From Prevotellaceae bacterium UBA2448 (lineage in GTDB: Bacteria > Bacteroidota > Bacteroidia > Bacteroidales > Bacteroidaceae), in contig DDQG01000042.1 of the NCBI GenBank assembly GCA_002342585.1, positions 1 to 64,000 of the forward strand: a DNA stretch of 64,000 bases. Reading direction: 5' to 3'. Below, piece after piece: positions 43,675 through 53,600 of this stretch (position 1 is the stretch's first letter; each line of letters opens with the position of its first letter). The notes beneath the pieces are model-generated. The model was not told the DNA's origin. It saw nothing but the letters and a program-made list of their open reading frames with translations, and searched no databases. The position numbers were made by a program, and so were the translations under genes.

Positions 43675-45281
43675 TATTTGATTTTCACGTATTCAACATT
43701 TGACCCGATGTATTGCATCCACTCCTCCATTGTAAGACCACGTTTGATCTTTGAGTAAACCTGCTTTGACATGTATGGTACAGAAATACAATGTCTCACT
43801 ATTCGCCCATCACTCAGACCAAGCCAAGCCCATATTCCCTTAGTGCTTACACTCAGACCCCATGCATTACCATCGTAGTTTGCAGGCACGAGCCACTCCG
43901 TAGGAGTTCCTTTCGATTTGTTTTTATTTCTTTCTGCACGAGTATCTTTCAATTTGGGCAAGTACCAAATCAACATCTCCCTGTCATAACATGATGAGAC
44001 AAGTGTATTATTTGAATAAGTAAGACCCGTAACTTGTGCAATATGTCCACTAAGAGAAGCAAAGAAATTGTCATCGTCTGTTATTACCACAATGTCTCCG
44101 TCTTTCATGCCAAGGAACAGCTTTCCTTCTGACTCTACATGCAAAGCAGAGGTAACCACACCCTCTGCGAATTTCTTCATAGGAGTGACATTTCCTGCAC
44201 CATCCATTTCTACATAAGTGCCGTCTGTATAGAAAATCAGCAATTTGTTATTTCTTCTCACTGCTGTTGATACTTTCTTCGACGGTATTACAGAATTTAT
44301 TACATTCTTAGTTTTCAAATCATACCATACGAGTGTACGATGTGCAACGCAGAGTAATGTAGAAGCATCAATCTGTAATATTTTCACATAATGATCGGAT
44401 GGTAATTTAACTGTAGTCAGTAACTTTTCGTAATCCAACACACACAAGTCGCCAGCATAAGACAAAGCATATACATACCTTTCATTCAACCATACAGAAC
44501 GGAAATCAAAATTATTATCCTGCAAGAGCATGTGCATTTTCCCGTCTTCTATCAGCACGACTTCACCATAATTGGTAACTGCAACACATCCGTCACGTTG
44601 TCCTTTCAGCACCATCACACTATTCACAGCACTACGACGAGGAATGGTATATACCTTAAACTCTTTAGTAGCTAACATCAACGCCTTGAATGTTTCTTTC
44701 TGATATGGATTTCCTTTGTATTTATCTGCAAAATACCAACTTGAATATGCGAGGATACGCCCAAGTTCGTCTTCATTACTTTCGAATTTTGCCATTGATG
44801 TCGTTCCGAGCGAACGGCTCAATGTTCGGAAACTCAGTGTATCACTAATACTTTTGGCATATGTAGCAGCATCACGTTGTTTTCTGGCATCATCAGCAGC
44901 TTTCTCTGCCTCTGCAGCATTTCTCTCCGCAAGCAACGACTGCTGTTGTGCTCTTTGTGCATTATCCTGAGCCAAACGAGACTGCTCTTCTGCCTTTGCG
45001 GCATTAGCCTCAGCCAGACGAGACTGTTCCTCAGCTCTATCACGTTGCTGATTTGAGAGATTCATCTGGTCATAAGCAATAGCCTCCATCTGCTGACTCA
45101 CACGTTTCACTACAGCGGATTCCTTTTCTTTTGCCTTCAAATCCTCTATCTCGTCGAGCAACTCATCATAATTACTTTGCAACACCCCTCTGCCTATAGA
45201 ATATGCAACCAAAACAGCTATCGCAACTGCAACGATTGCAACAACTGTCATAATTGATATGTTAAATCCTTTCCAAGTCAT
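43674..45281 (-). CDS. membrane-anchored coiled-coil and beta-propeller (WD-like) protein
   Basis: 535 residues from the ATG at 45281, 20 bp after the phosphatase stop. A longer frame from 45386 would overlap that gene by 86 bp. One membrane segment (about 10-29) is followed by a coiled coil (35-140) with three 14-residue repeats EEQSRLAEANAAKA, EEQSRLAQDNAQRA and QQQSLLAERNAAEA (84-125), then a WD40-like propeller (about 200-490, e.g. GHIAQVTGLTYSNNTLVSSC). No enzyme motif is seen. It is probably a cytoplasmic scaffold of the signalling cassette, and the orientation is inference. Confidence 0.82.
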   Translation of the reverse strand: MTWKGFNISIMTVVAIVAVAIAVLVAYSIGRGVLQSNYDELLDEIEDLKAKEKESAVVKRVSQQMEAIAYDQMNLSNQQRDRAEEQSRLAEANAAKAEEQSRLAQDNAQRAQQQSLLAERNAAEAEKAADDARKQRDAATYAKSISDTLSFRTLSRSLGTTSMAKFESNEDELGRILAYSSWYFADKYKGNPYQKETFKALMLATKEFKVYTIPRRSAVNSVMVLKGQRDGCVAVTNYGEVVLIEDGKMHMLLQDNNFDFRSVWLNERYVYALSYAGDLCVLDYEKLLTTVKLPSDHYVKILQIDASTLLCVAHRTLVWYDLKTKNVINSVIPSKKVSTAVRRNNKLLIFYTDGTYVEMDGAGNVTPMKKFAEGVVTSALHVESEGKLFLGMKDGDIVVITDDDNFFASLSGHIAQVTGLTYSNNTLVSSCYDREMLIWYLPKLKDTRAERNKNKSKGTPTEWLVPANYDGNAWGLSVSTKGIWAWLGLSDGRIVRHCISVPYMSKQVYSKIKRGLTMEEWMQYIGSNVEYVKIK

Positions 45282-45300
45282 AAGGATGAATGATTGTATT

Positions 45301-46464
45301 CTATTTGTTTTTAATAACCAAAACTGTGATATCATCGCTCTGCGGAGCTTCTCCGGCAAATGTATGAACCTCAGTATTAATGGCATTCACAATATTTTCA
45401 CTGCTTGAGCCCTGCAGTCCCCCAATAACCTGTTCGAGTTTTGCTTCACCGAACTGTTCTTGGTTAAGATTTTCTGCCTCAGTAACACCGTCAGTATAGA
45501 GAACCAGCGAATCACCCTTTTCAAGAATCATCTTGTCGTTTTGGAACTTCATTCCTTCGAAAGCACCAAGCACGATATTTATATGCGACTTCAGCATTTC
45601 CACACTTCCGTTCTCATGCAGTATATATGGAGAATTATGACCACAGTTACAATAATTTATTTCACCAGTCTTTATATTAAATATTCCGTAGAATACAGTA
45701 ACGAACATAGAATCTACACTTTCGCCACTGAGCACGTCGTTAACAATCTCCATGCTTTCACTTGCAGACAGCCCACGCAATCCTGTAGCCTTAATCAGTG
45801 TACGACTTACAGCCATAAAGATAGCTGCTGGAACACCCTTACCGGATACGTCAGCAATGGTAAAGCCAAACTTCTCATCGTCAATACGGAAGAAATCATA
45901 GAAGTCGCCGCCCACATCCTTTGCCGCATGCATAGATGCAAATATATCTACCTTATCAGCCTCTGGCATATTCAGTTCAAAGGTACGAGGAAGGATAGCC
46001 AGTTGGATTTCTCTTGCTACACTTAAGTCAGCCTGAATATCTCTCAGTTCCTGTTTGTCTTTCTGTGCAGCCTTAACGAAATTAATCTGTTCTATTGCCT
46101 TCTCAATGGTCCGTTCCAAATCTTCCAAATCAATTGGTTTTGTTGCGAAGTCGAATGCACCGCTGTTCATCGCGCGACGGATATTATCCATATCACCATA
46201 CGCACTTACCATAATACATTTCTGGGCAGGATTACGCATCTCGTTGATTTTAGTCAACAAGGTCAATCCGTCCATCTCAGGCATATTTATATCAGAAAGA
46301 ATTATGTCAATATCTGGATGCTTCAGCAGCATCTGCAAAGCCTCCAAACCATTATGAGCAAACAAAAACTCATACTCTCCCTTGCGAATCTTCCTACGAA
46401 AAAATTGTGTCAACAGAAGTTCCAAATCCACTTCATCGTCAACACTCAAAATCTTTACTGCCAT
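45301..46464 (-). CDS. response regulator with SpoIIE/PP2C phosphatase output
   Basis: 387 residues. The receiver domain (1-125) has an acidic pocket DDE (9-11), phosphoacceptor Asp58 (LSDINMPEMDG) and the conserved Lys in ATKPIDLEDL. A linker coiled coil (125-160) leads to a PP2C/SpoIIE phosphatase domain with KDVGGDFYDFF, ADVSGKGVPAAIF and QSDDITVLVIK. RsbU-type enzymes dephosphorylate an anti-sigma antagonist. No STAS or anti-sigma gene lies nearby, so the target is unknown. First gene of a nine-gene minus-strand run. Confidence 0.93.
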   Translation of the reverse strand: MAVKILSVDDEVDLELLLTQFFRRKIRKGEYEFLFAHNGLEALQMLLKHPDIDIILSDINMPEMDGLTLLTKINEMRNPAQKCIMVSAYGDMDNIRRAMNSGAFDFATKPIDLEDLERTIEKAIEQINFVKAAQKDKQELRDIQADLSVAREIQLAILPRTFELNMPEADKVDIFASMHAAKDVGGDFYDFFRIDDEKFGFTIADVSGKGVPAAIFMAVSRTLIKATGLRGLSASESMEIVNDVLSGESVDSMFVTVFYGIFNIKTGEINYCNCGHNSPYILHENGSVEMLKSHINIVLGAFEGMKFQNDKMILEKGDSLVLYTDGVTEAENLNQEQFGEAKLEQVIGGLQGSSSENIVNAINTEVHTFAGEAPQSDDITVLVIKNK

Positions 46465-46484
46465 AAATTATATATAATATGTTG

Positions 46485-46492
46485 CAAATGTA
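46485..46492 (-). promoter_or_regulatory. -7 box for the signalling operon
   Basis: The minus strand reads TACATTTG, matching TAnnTTTG, 21 bp before the phosphatase ATG. Confidence 0.55.
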
Positions 46493-46502
46493 CAACTTTT
46501 AT

Positions 46503-46518
46503 TTCTTGTAAACAAGAA
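46503..46518. promoter_or_regulatory. operator-like inverted repeat upstream of the signalling operon
   Basis: TTCTTGT-AA-ACAAGAA is a perfect 7-bp inverted repeat. It covers the -20 to -35 zone relative to the -7 box at 46485-46492, where a regulator could act. Confidence 0.5.
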
Positions 46519-46665
46519 GAATTAAGAATAAAACACATTATAAAATTCATCAAATTGTCACGCAAACACAAGTTATTCTCGTCATCTTGTCAAATTCACA
46601 ACTGTTTTACTTTCTTTTTTGTTATTTTTTTGCAAAATCCTTTTCACATTTCCTGCAATATTGTT

Positions 46666-46673
46666 TACCTTTG
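46666..46673 (+). promoter_or_regulatory. -7 box for ddh
   Basis: TACCTTTG ends 37 bp before the ddh ATG, with a T-rich stretch about 20 bp upstream. Confidence 0.55.
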
Positions 46674-46710
46674 CAACCGTAATTAATTAGAACTAAAAAC
46701 TGTAAAGAAG

Positions 46711-47610
46711 ATGGAGAAAATCAAAGTAGCCATCGTAGGATATGGCAACATTGGGAAATACGCACTTGAAGCAGTTCAGGCATCAGCCGACATGGAGTGC
46801 GTAGGAGTAGTGCGTCGTAAGGGTGCTGACGGTAAACCAGCAGAACTGGCTGACGTACCTGTAGTAAAGAACATTTCAGAACTCAAAGGTGTGCAGGTAG
46901 CTATCCTTGCTACTCCAACTCGTAAGGTTGAAGAGTATGCAAAGCAGTGCCTTGCCCTTGGCATCAATACTGTCGATTCATTCGACATCCACACTCAGAT
47001 TGTTGATCTTCGTCGTTCTCTCGACAAGGCAGCAAAGGCAAACAATGCCGTAAGCATCATCTCTGCAGGATGGGATCCAGGAAGCGATTCCATCGTGCGT
47101 TCCCTCATTGAGGGTCTTGCTCCAAAGGGAATCACATACACCAACTTTGGTCCAGGTCGTTCTATGGGTCACTCAGTAGCAGTACGTGCTATTGAAGGTG
47201 TACGCGATGCTCTTTCAATGACTATTCCAGTAGGTACAGGAATTCATCGTCGTATGGTTTACGTAGAACTGGAAGACGGAGCTGACTTCAAGAAGGTAGA
47301 GGCAGCTATCAAGGCTGATCCATATTTCGTAAATGACGAAACTCACGTACAGCAGGTTCCATGTGTTGACGATCTGAACGACGTAGGTCATGGCGTAAAT
47401 CTCGTACGTAAGGGTGTCAGTGGAAAGACTCACAATCAGCTCTTCGAGTTCAACATGAAGATCAACAACCCTGCCCTCACAGCCCAGGTTCTTGTAAATG
47501 TAGCTCGTGCAAGTATGAAGCAGAAGCCAGGTGCTTACACAATGATTGAGATACCAGTTATCGATATGCTTTGTGGAGATCGCGAAGAACTCATTCGTCA
47601 TCTCGTATAA
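46711..47610 (+). CDS. ddh: meso-diaminopimelate dehydrogenase
   Basis: 299 residues. The NADPH loop GYGNIGKYA is near the start, with the family segments SAGWDPGSDSI and NFGPGRSMGHSVAV. It aminates tetrahydrodipicolinate directly to meso-DAP, the one-step branch of lysine and peptidoglycan precursor synthesis used by many Bacteroidales. Single gene with a promoter and a strong terminator. Confidence 0.95.
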   Translation: MEKIKVAIVGYGNIGKYALEAVQASADMECVGVVRRKGADGKPAELADVPVVKNISELKGVQVAILATPTRKVEEYAKQCLALGINTVDSFDIHTQIVDLRRSLDKAAKANNAVSIISAGWDPGSDSIVRSLIEGLAPKGITYTNFGPGRSMGHSVAVRAIEGVRDALSMTIPVGTGIHRRMVYVELEDGADFKKVEAAIKADPYFVNDETHVQQVPCVDDLNDVGHGVNLVRKGVSGKTHNQLFEFNMKINNPALTAQVLVNVARASMKQKPGAYTMIEIPVIDMLCGDREELIRHLV

Positions 47611-47628
47611 AATACAAAATACACCCAC

Positions 47629-47658
47629 AAAAAAGAGGACCTCGAAGTCCTCTTTTTT
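47629..47658. terminator. bidirectional terminator between ddh and the SusCD locus
   Basis: A 12-bp stem AAAAAAGAGGAC/GTCCTCTTTTTT with a 6-nt loop, T-rich on both exits. It serves convergent ddh and the 47678-56204 unit. Confidence 0.88.
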
Positions 47659-47677
47659 ATTTGAATATATCGTAATA

Positions 47678-49237
47678 TTACTTCACGTACAGCTTCTCTA
47701 CAGTGCCGTCTGAGTACTTCACGATATTAATACCCTTCTGCAGTTCCTGATGCTGAGTACCGTCGACAGAATAAACAGCCTTTACTTCCTTATTGCCTGC
47801 TACCTTCACATTTTCCACAGAGTCAACAAGAGGATTATAAACTAACAGTTGTGAACCATTATCTATTTTCTTAGTTTCTGCAAGAAGAGTACCATCACAT
47901 GAAATTCCAAGGCAGTAGTCTTCACTTGTAGCAACCGGTATCATTACTCCTTCATCAGTTACAGCAAAATTGGTTGAACCGACAACGAGAACATTTCCCA
48001 TATAGATGGTAGCATCAGTAGTTTCACGATATTTAGCATTCAAGTTAGGCATATCATCACGCTTAGCGCCAGTAATTGCAGCCCACTTAACATCATATGA
48101 ACTTGCATCGAGACAAGCCACAAACTGATCGCTCCAGAGGTCTGGAACAACAGTATCATTGAATGGTACTGGTGTTGATATATTTCCTACGACATACAAT
48201 TTGCCATCATTAACAAACATCTTCTTAATGATGTTGCTAACATACAAACGTTCTGAAGAAGCAGGAGTGAATTGCTTTGTAGTTACTTCATCAGCAATAC
48301 GAACCATCAGAGCTCCATAGATATCTTTATCAAAAGTACAGCTTGTTGAAGTTTCGCCTACTGTAAGAGTATTTGCATTTGCTGCCATAATACCTACATG
48401 CAAACCCTTGCCGTCGGCAGTCATGCCAATAGAGAAGGGGCCGAAATTACTTGATACCACCTCTTTTTCGCCCTTAAAAGTAAGAACATTTTCCACGTTA
48501 GTTCCATCCCATGCAATCACATCGAGACAAAGCGCATCATATACAAGTCCCTCACCTGCGAAAAGATTACCATTTACATCAACAGAACCTGCAGTAAAAC
48601 CACCTCTGAATGTGAAGCTGACATAGACCTTGCCACCCTGCACTACGAGAGCAGTAGGATTTACCATCATATCCGAACCCTCTGTATATTTTTCCGGATA
48701 TTTTGTATTAGCATGTGGATAAATTGGCAATACTCCCTGAAGCACACCATTAGTATTATACTTAGCAATAAAAGCATTCACCATATCGTGCGATTCTTCT
48801 ACACCTGAATATTCTTCAGTATCATCGCCCTTAGAACCAAACACAACATCATCGGCAAAAGTACCTGCCACATAGATATAATCACCGTCAACGACAATCT
48901 GTGATATCTTTGCAGCACCCTGAATACCTACTGCCCACTTAGCGAATGCAGATGGTACTCCTGGTGAAACCGCTGCAATATAAGCACTGGTAGCAATATT
49001 CTCCAATAAGTCATCGCCTATCATAATCATGTCATCATAGAGACCTGTCTGATAAACCACACCGTCTGCACCAAAAGCAGATGGAGTAGAAACTGGTGCG
49101 TATTTTCCTTCGTATTCCTTGATGCTTTCTGCACTACCTGTCAGAGTTTCGAAATCAAAAGTCCAGGCATTTGCACTCAGCGTGCTAAGTAGCATTGTCC
49201 CAACGAACATTCCGAGGGTTAATAATTTCTGTTTCAT
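47678..49237 (-). CDS. secreted beta-propeller-like protein of the SusCD locus
   Basis: 519 residues. A signal peptide (1-24, ends SANA) is followed by repeated strand-turn phrases (ISQIVVDGDYIYVAGTF, KMFVNDGKLYVVGNIS, TIYMGNVLVVGSTNFAV) that suggest a propeller of about six to seven blades. The tail (VKAVYSVDGTQHQELQKGIN) is of the type seen on other secreted proteins here. No enzyme motif is recognised. It follows susD by 29 bp, so it is probably a surface partner of the SusCD transporter. Confidence 0.75.
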   Translation of the reverse strand: MKQKLLTLGMFVGTMLLSTLSANAWTFDFETLTGSAESIKEYEGKYAPVSTPSAFGADGVVYQTGLYDDMIMIGDDLLENIATSAYIAAVSPGVPSAFAKWAVGIQGAAKISQIVVDGDYIYVAGTFADDVVFGSKGDDTEEYSGVEESHDMVNAFIAKYNTNGVLQGVLPIYPHANTKYPEKYTEGSDMMVNPTALVVQGGKVYVSFTFRGGFTAGSVDVNGNLFAGEGLVYDALCLDVIAWDGTNVENVLTFKGEKEVVSSNFGPFSIGMTADGKGLHVGIMAANANTLTVGETSTSCTFDKDIYGALMVRIADEVTTKQFTPASSERLYVSNIIKKMFVNDGKLYVVGNISTPVPFNDTVVPDLWSDQFVACLDASSYDVKWAAITGAKRDDMPNLNAKYRETTDATIYMGNVLVVGSTNFAVTDEGVMIPVATSEDYCLGISCDGTLLAETKKIDNGSQLLVYNPLVDSVENVKVAGNKEVKAVYSVDGTQHQELQKGINIVKYSDGTVEKLYVK

Positions 49238-49266
49238 AATTATATAAATATTGTTTAGTTAATAAT

Positions 49267-50619
49267 CTATTTTTTTTCTTGTGAAAGCAAAGGATTAGCG
49301 CTGATTGCCTCGCGTGGTATAACGATAGTGTATCGGCTATCACCTTCTTCAAGTGTATAGGTCACATCGCTAAATGTCTTTTCAATCTTAGGCTGGGTGG
49401 TGCGTCGCAGGTCAAACCATCGGTGTCCTTCAAAACAGAGTTCAGCCCGTCTGTCTTCGAGGATAAAGTCGATGAGTTGGTCTTGAGTCATCGATTTCAT
49501 CGAGTTTATTGTGGTAGTCTGACGAGCAACCAGATAACGGTTCTTTACCATAGTACTCATCAGGTCTATTGCCTCTTCGAGTTTCCCGAGTCGTGCAGCA
49601 GCCTCAGCAGCGGTGAGGTAAAACTCAGCACTACGGAAAGTGCTACGGCACTCATTTGCACCACCTTTCAACAAATCATAAACCTGACTTGTCTTAGCTT
49701 TGAAATAACGGTTTTTGCGCAGGTCACCTGTTGTAATCGAAGTAATAAATTTTGCATCAGGGTATCCAATACCTTTATATGCCGATTTCATCACCTGCTC
49801 CAAACTTACGATAGCTTCCTTACTTGTGTATTTGTCAGGCATAGTATAAGTTGTAGTCGTCAGATCCTCCAACTCCGGATAGGCAGCAATTACAACTTTA
49901 GCAGCGTCCAGGGCTTCCTGCCAACGTCCCATGTACAGACACACGCGAGCCATAAGGGCATCTGCAGAAATCTTATTGAAACGATACTTCAGAGCATCTT
50001 CCCACTTATCCACATTGAGTTTCTGTTTTGCCATATTGATATCACTCAATATCTGTTGATACACAGCCTCAACGGTACTACGTCCGATTACTGATTCAAC
50101 ATCTGGAGTAACCATCAGCGGAACAGCCAACTCTGTAGTAGGGTCACACTTGGTATATGGTTTTCCGAATAGGTTTACGAGAATCGAATACGAGTAAGCA
50201 CGCAACATATATGCCTCACCTACCAGCTGACTTACAACAGCGGGACTGGCTTCAGTTATCTCCGACTGTTTGTCTATCACATAACTGGCTATATAAATAG
50301 TGTGATAGAACTGGCGCCAACTCCATGATGTAGATTTTTCATCAGGGGTGATATCGTTCCAAGTCCATATATCGAAATATGTGTTATAGTCCTCGGAAGT
50401 GACACTACCTCCATCGATAAACATCTCATCGGTACGCAGTGTAGTAAGTGAACGATCGGTAGGGAAAGTATTATATACACCTGTCAGCAATGCTCGATAT
50501 TCCTCACCCGTCTTTGCGATTACTTTTCCTGTTGGTTGTATATCCAGGAACTTATCGCACGATACGAGCAAAAGTGCTATTGAAAGAAGAAATATATTTT
50601 TCATATTAATCATATTCAT
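49267..50619 (-). CDS. SusD/RagB family outer-membrane lipoprotein
   Basis: 450 residues. The lipobox is LLLVSCDKF. SusD features are visible: the helical TPR-like core (MLRAYSYSILVNLFGKPYTK; ADALMARVCLYMGRWQEALDAAK cut: LMARVCLYMGRWQEAL) and the C-terminal LCFEGHRWFDLRRT. It caps the SusC channel and binds the imported ligand at the cell surface. The first of three nearby ATGs overlaps the SusC stop by one base (TAATG), which favours it. Substrate is unknown. Confidence 0.93.
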   Translation of the reverse strand: MNMINMKNIFLLSIALLLVSCDKFLDIQPTGKVIAKTGEEYRALLTGVYNTFPTDRSLTTLRTDEMFIDGGSVTSEDYNTYFDIWTWNDITPDEKSTSWSWRQFYHTIYIASYVIDKQSEITEASPAVVSQLVGEAYMLRAYSYSILVNLFGKPYTKCDPTTELAVPLMVTPDVESVIGRSTVEAVYQQILSDINMAKQKLNVDKWEDALKYRFNKISADALMARVCLYMGRWQEALDAAKVVIAAYPELEDLTTTTYTMPDKYTSKEAIVSLEQVMKSAYKGIGYPDAKFITSITTGDLRKNRYFKAKTSQVYDLLKGGANECRSTFRSAEFYLTAAEAAARLGKLEEAIDLMSTMVKNRYLVARQTTTINSMKSMTQDQLIDFILEDRRAELCFEGHRWFDLRRTTQPKIEKTFSDVTYTLEEGDSRYTIVIPREAISANPLLSQEKK

Positions 50620-53600
50620 TAGAATCCGAGATTTATACCGAAGATGATATCACGTGAAATCGGTTGGGCAAATGGATTACCCATTGTCTCTGGGTCGAGG
50701 TAGTTATTGTAGTTGCTTGCAATGACAAACAGGTTTCTGCCTTCGACGCTTACCGAAGCATTCTTTATACCGATACGTTTCATCCATTTCATGTCGAACT
50801 TATACGCCAGACGCAGGCTCTGCAGACGTACATAGTTACAGTTGCGCACCCATGTATCAAGCATATTATAGAGGTTCAAATCATGATACTGCACATATTC
50901 TGCAGGACGATCCGATGAATTCATCAGAGTTGGGAAAATCGTATTCTTGTTATCTACAGTCCAACGGTTCAACACATCGTGATTGGTATTAAGACCTCGG
51001 TCAAACGAAGTAGGATTGTATGTTGGAGTCACTCTCACCTTCATACCGAAGTTGAATGTGAAGTTCAAACCAAGAGTCCATTGTTTGTACTCGAAAGTAT
51101 TGATGAAACCGCCTGAAACCTTCGGATCGACAGTACCCATATACTTATACAGCGAACGCTGTTCTTCGGCAGAGAGTTTACTACCTCCTTGCGGATTGAG
51201 GTCAAGGAGTTCTGTCAGGGTTACAGCCTCACCATTCTTATTACGGAAAAGAGGATAACCCTGATTATCAAGACCGGCGGTTTCAAGGGCGAAAATAGCA
51301 CCTACCGGATAACCTTCGCGCGATGGATAAGTGGAGTTCTCAGCAACTGTTTCGCGCAAAACCTTATTATTGTTTATGCCGAAATTGAGTTGTGTAGTCC
51401 AGTGGAAATTCTTCGTCCATATATTACGAGTAGAGATTGCAAACTCCCAACCCTTGTTCTGCATCGTTGCCCAATTGATAGTAGTGCTGCTGAAACCAGT
51501 TTCGAGTGGCAGCATCTTCAGACCTATCAAATCGCTGCTGCGACGATAATAGTAATCTACTGTGAAGTTTATCTTACCTTTCAGGAAAGAGAAGTCGAAA
51601 CCAACGTTTACGTTACGTGTTTTTTCCCATTTCAGCGATGGATTCGGTGCTGTTTCCGCATTGATTACATATTCTGACTGTCCAAGAATAGACCTTCTAT
51701 TAAATATACCGATGAGGTATGGTGAAGTGTTCTTATCGATATTACCTTGGATACCGTAAGAAGCACGCATATTAAGACTGCTTATCCAAGTAACCGGTTT
51801 CATCCATTTCTCATCACCCATACGCCACAAACCGCTCACGCTATAAAGAGGCAGGTAACGGTATTTCTTTGCCACGCCAAACACATCGCTACCGTCGAAA
51901 CGGATACTACCGCCCAGAGTGTAGCGCTCTTTGAGAGTGTAGCTACCCGTTGCGAACCAACTCACGTAAGCATTCTCTGTTTGTGTTTCGCGATGCAGCG
52001 GGAACAGAAGTGCTGAGTTTTCCGAAGGGAAATATACAGTCTGCGATGTGAGTGTACGAGGGTCGTAACCATATGCAGCAGTGTAAACTGAGTTTGCATC
52101 TACATGGCGGATTTCCGAACCAAGCATAAACTGCACCTCATGATAGTCGCCAAGACGTTTCTGCATCTCGAGCATACCCTTCCATGTCCATTGATGACTA
52201 TGTGCTTCTGTCACCTGATGCTTACCACCCGTAGTTGGGAGGAACGGAGCCTTGCCTGTGCTGTAAGTATAGAGAGAACGCTCTATGTCCTTTCTCATGG
52301 CAAAAGAGTTTTCTCCGGCATACTTATCAATTGTATAGGCATCCGTTTGGAGTCCGAGTTGTGTAGTGAACTTCAGCCAATCGGTAAATTGCAGTTCTGC
52401 ATCGAAGATAGCCATTATCTGGCGGTCCTTACGATTATGGTTTGTATTTGCACGTTCCTCAAAAATGTTAAAGTTCAGTTGGCTGTCTTCCTTGCCACCC
52501 TGTACATTTATATCGTAGTTATAACTGCCGTCAGCATTATATGGCTGGAAATACGGATTAGCCATACGACTATAGTAAACAGGGTTTACGAATGAATTGA
52601 CATCAGTCATGAAGGACTTCTGCTTACGTTGGTTTGCGAAGAGCGAAACACCTACCTTCAACATTTCGTTGATACGGATATTAGTCTTCACCGTGGCATT
52701 GAATCGGTCTGCACTCACACCTCGAACATTTCCCTGATTATTGCTATAACCTACCGAAGCGTAGTATGTAGCCTTGTTTCCTCCACCGCTTATGCTTACT
52801 CCGTAGTCTTGTGTGAAAGCAGTACGCATAAGGATGTCGTTCCAGTCTGTATTTATACCTCTCAGATTGTTAATCTGGTTTTTCGCATCAGCAGAGAGGG
52901 CATCCCATCCTCCAGCTTTAAAAGCAGCGGTTTCACCGAGATTTGACAGTATTCTAGCTACATCACCTTTGTTATCGCGGAAAGAATAATTAGATTGCAA
53001 CAAGCCGAGTTCCAGATTTACCTTTTCATCGCTATTAAGCAGGTTCAGGCGACCCAGTCCTTTATTAGGACTTACCGTCAACTTAGTGTAGAAGTTGATA
53101 TTTGGTGCTCCCATCTTACCCTTCTTCGTAGTGATTACGATAACACCGTTTGCAGCTCGTGCACCATAGATAGCTGTTGCAGCAGCGTCCTTCAACACCG
53201 TGATGCTTTCTATATCTGCGGGGTTCAGACCTGCGATACTTGTCTGGTACAGATTATCTATATCTTTCAAGTCTTCCATCGTAGGAACCTCGGTTCCATC
53301 GAGAGGAATACCGTCGAGCACCCACAACGGGTCTTGATTACCATTGATACTGGAAATACCACGAATACGAATTTTCAGTGGAGCTCCAGGTGCACCAGTA
53401 CTGCTCACGCTGGAGAGTCCGGCTACCTGTCCTGCCAATGCCTGATCGACATTAAGCACAGCACCTACGGTTTCATCGCTGATTTTGACAGTTGTAGATA
53501 CACCTGTCATCTTGCGGCGATCTATCTTCTGATAACCTGTAACGACGAAATTATCCAGTTCAAACTCCTTTGCTATGTCCTGCGCTGCTTTCAGCGAGTC

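Noticed and set aside
45282..45386. 35-residue N-terminal extension of the coiled-coil/propeller protein
   Set aside because: It would overlap the phosphatase gene by 86 bp and put a long polar stretch before the membrane anchor. The ATG at 45281 gives normal spacing.
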